Below, one piece after another: positions 62,650 through 64,000 of a stretch of 64,000 nt of DNA. Position numbers and translations under genes: made by a program. Positions within the stretch are counted from its first letter, which is position 1. Each line of letters opens with the position of its first letter. The notes below the pieces were generated by a model, which was not told where the DNA came from, did not search any database, and worked only from the letters and a program-made list of their open reading frames with translations. Source of the stretch: CAZAMB01 sp964486335 (GTDB taxonomy: Bacteria; Planctomycetota; Phycisphaerae; UBA1845); assembly GCA_964486335.1 (NCBI GenBank), contig CAZAMB010000009.1:138406-202405 (forward strand), in the 5' to 3' direction.

Positions 62650-64000
62650 TTATGCCTGCAGTTGCGCTGCCGGCCGGTCTCCCCTTCTCAAAACGAAAAC
62701 TCCCACGAACAACACCAGCGCTCCCAAGCCTACAAGCCCATTGGGCTGCGTCGCCGGAATGATCGGGTCAGTCGTATCGAACGCCCACAGCTCGGCGCCA
62801 CCCAGCGCCCCGCCCCCTCGGAAAAAAAGAGTCGTTCCAACATTGACGAAACTTTCAGGAAAAGTCGATGCCGCGCCGACGTTGGTGTCCGCCACCATGA
62901 ACGTCCCCCAGTCGAATCCGTTGCTGACCCAGAGTTCCACGCCGTGCACGCCGTCGTCGGCGCGAAAGAAGAGCCTGCCGTTCGCCGCAACCAGATAATC
63001 CGGGCGCCGGCCCGACGGCACCGTCGGAGGCCCGATGACCTTGACCAACGTGGTTCCCGCCGCCGTCCCGTCGCTCTTCCAGAGTTGCCAGCCTTGCGCG
63101 GAGTCGAACCGCCCGAAAAAGAGCGTCCCGTCGACGTTGGTCAGTTCATACGCGCCGCCGCTGCCTGAACCCGGATTCAGATCGACGACCATCACCGTTC
63201 CTTCCTCGGTTCCGTCGCTCTTCCAGATTTCCCGACCAAAACCCGCCGCAAAGGCCGTGAAATAGAGCGTTCCGTTAACGTCGGTCAGCTCAAACGGATC
63301 GGAAGGGTTGAGTCCGGGATTGATGTCCTTGACGAGTCGAGTGCCTTCCGGCGTGCCGTCGCTCACCCACAATTCATCGTCGGCCTGCGTGCCTTCGCCA
63401 CTAAAAAAGACGAGGCCGCCGGATTCCGTGAGCCAGATCGCCCCGCCCAGGTCCCTGAGCATCACCGTGCCCGCCGTCGTGCCGTCGCTCACCCATATGT
63501 CGAAACCCGGCATCGACTGGCCTGTCCCTGATCCCGCAAAAAAAAGCAGGGACCCGACCGGTCTCATTTGATTGATGTCAACATCCTTTAGCTTGACCGT
63601 TCCCTGCGCCGTACCGTCCGTCATCCGCAACGATTCCTGGTTGGTCGTGGCGTGTTCGCCGATGAAAAACACTCGGCCTCCGGCCTCCACCATGTAGTAA
63701 AATGAAAACGTGCAGGGTCCCGGCGGAATCGGGTCGTCACCCTCGTTCACGTCGCCAAGTCGGACAGTTCCCTCCGGCGTTCCATCACTTCGGTAAAGAT
63801 CAAACCCGTCATCGTTGTTGTCTGCATAGAAAATGCACTGGCCGTTCAGGTCCGCCATCCACCATTGAGGCATGGAGCCATCTGACCCGGGCACGAGGTC
63901 GATCACCATGCAGGTGCCTTCCTCGGTTCCGTCACTGACCCAAAACTCCTGTCCGTGAACCCCGTCGTCGGCATTGAAGAACAACCGATCGCCGACCTTC
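62650..64000 (-). CDS. ELWxxDGT-repeat surface protein (partial, runs off the window)
   Basis: At least 449 residues; the frame is open to the window end, so the N-terminus and signal peptide are missing (the Met at 63984 is internal, preceded by 'KVGDRL'). Eight units of the type 'ELWVSDGTPEGT', 'EIWKSDGTEEGT' and 'QLWKSDGTAAGT' alternate with beta strands such as 'GTLYFTAFAAGFGREIW', forming a propeller-like surface protein. The end has 'LVGLGALVLFVGVFVLRRGD', a C-terminal membrane anchor or sorting tail. Likely exported and surface-anchored. The M43-like gene follows 17 bases downstream. Confidence 0.85.
   Translation of the reverse strand, partial: KVGDRLFFNADDGVHGQEFWVSDGTEEGTCMVIDLVPGSDGSMPQWWMADLNGQCIFYADNNDDGFDLYRSDGTPEGTVRLGDVNEGDDPIPPGPCTFSFYYMVEAGGRVFFIGEHATTNQESLRMTDGTAQGTVKLKDVDINQMRPVGSLLFFAGSGTGQSMPGFDIWVSDGTTAGTVMLRDLGGAIWLTESGGLVFFSGEGTQADDELWVSDGTPEGTRLVKDINPGLNPSDPFELTDVNGTLYFTAFAAGFGREIWKSDGTEEGTVMVVDLNPGSGSGGAYELTNVDGTLFFGRFDSAQGWQLWKSDGTAAGTTLVKVIGPPTVPSGRRPDYLVAANGRLFFRADDGVHGVELWVSNGFDWGTFMVADTNVGAASTFPESFVNVGTTLFFRGGGALGGAELWAFDTTDPIIPATQPNGLVGLGALVLFVGVFVLRRGDRPAAQLQA

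Overview
The window looks like chromosomal DNA of a Gram-negative planctomycete, probably of the Phycisphaerae side, though the class is inference. The evidence is a HYExAFE-family protein, several secreted proteins with Cys-rich 'GACC' repeats and dockerin-like C-termini, membrane proteins carrying 'CxxCGYxLxG...CPECG' zinc ribbons, a cytosolic Hanks-type kinase, and outer-membrane/LPS genes (lpxA, a GT9 heptosyltransferase-like gene, an LptD-like remnant). Coding density is high, many genes are alone or in short co-directional pairs, and Shine-Dalgarno sites are patchy with several GTG/TTG starts. There is no prophage, CRISPR array or intact insertion sequence.

Layout. 1-2.5 kb: tail of a truncated gene, a lipoprotein, a HYExAFE protein and three tiny membrane-anchored proteins, two of them paralogues. 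2.5-10 kb: a membrane protein and TPR lipoprotein, the isoprenoid gene ispD behind a PIN-TRAM (YacL-like) gene, a MATE exporter, a secreted TPR protein and a HAD phosphatase. 10-16 kb: a PQQ-type beta-propeller, a zinc-ribbon membrane protein, then aspS, a zinc dehydrogenase and a glutaredoxin-like gene closed by a strong terminator. 16-20.3 kb: two secreted dockerin-type proteins. 20.4-30.2 kb: protein kinase, metallophosphoesterase, LptD-like remnant, FAD reductase, sugar-type ABC ATPase, tRNA-Asp, PilT, MoxR and LOG. 30.4-34.6 kb: small enzymes including a TlpA-like protein without its cysteines and an enolase-superfamily epimerase. 34.8-42.4 kb: archease-rtcB, carbonic anhydrase, recO, an unusual pyruvate phosphate dikinase and a methyltransferase. 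42.5-50.2 kb: CHRD lipoprotein, HDAC-like enzyme, haloacid dehalogenase, a sugar-binding protein with a broken permease, and a large dockerin protein. 50.4-61 kb: lpxA, type-4 uracil-DNA glycosylase, alpha/beta hydrolase, ACT protein, GT9, leucyl-transferase, DUF554 and a Maf-like glycosyltransferase. 61-64 kb: a 148-bp repeat array interrupted by a 100-N scaffold gap, small secreted genes and a truncated ELWxxDGT-repeat surface protein.

Functionally this is mostly housekeeping and envelope biology: translation (aspS, tRNA-Asp), RNA repair (archease/RtcB), DNA repair (RecO, UDG), isoprenoids, carbon metabolism (PPDK, carbonic anhydrase), N-end rule labelling (Bpt) and secreted beta-propeller proteins. 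I did not find a clear new multi-gene system. The most unusual objects are the PPDK with a histone-H1-like basic tail and an internal insertion, the cassette of three small membrane proteins, a secreted sugar-dehydrogenase-like protein with a CxxCH motif, two genes reduced to C-terminal remnants, and the repeat array at the assembly gap.
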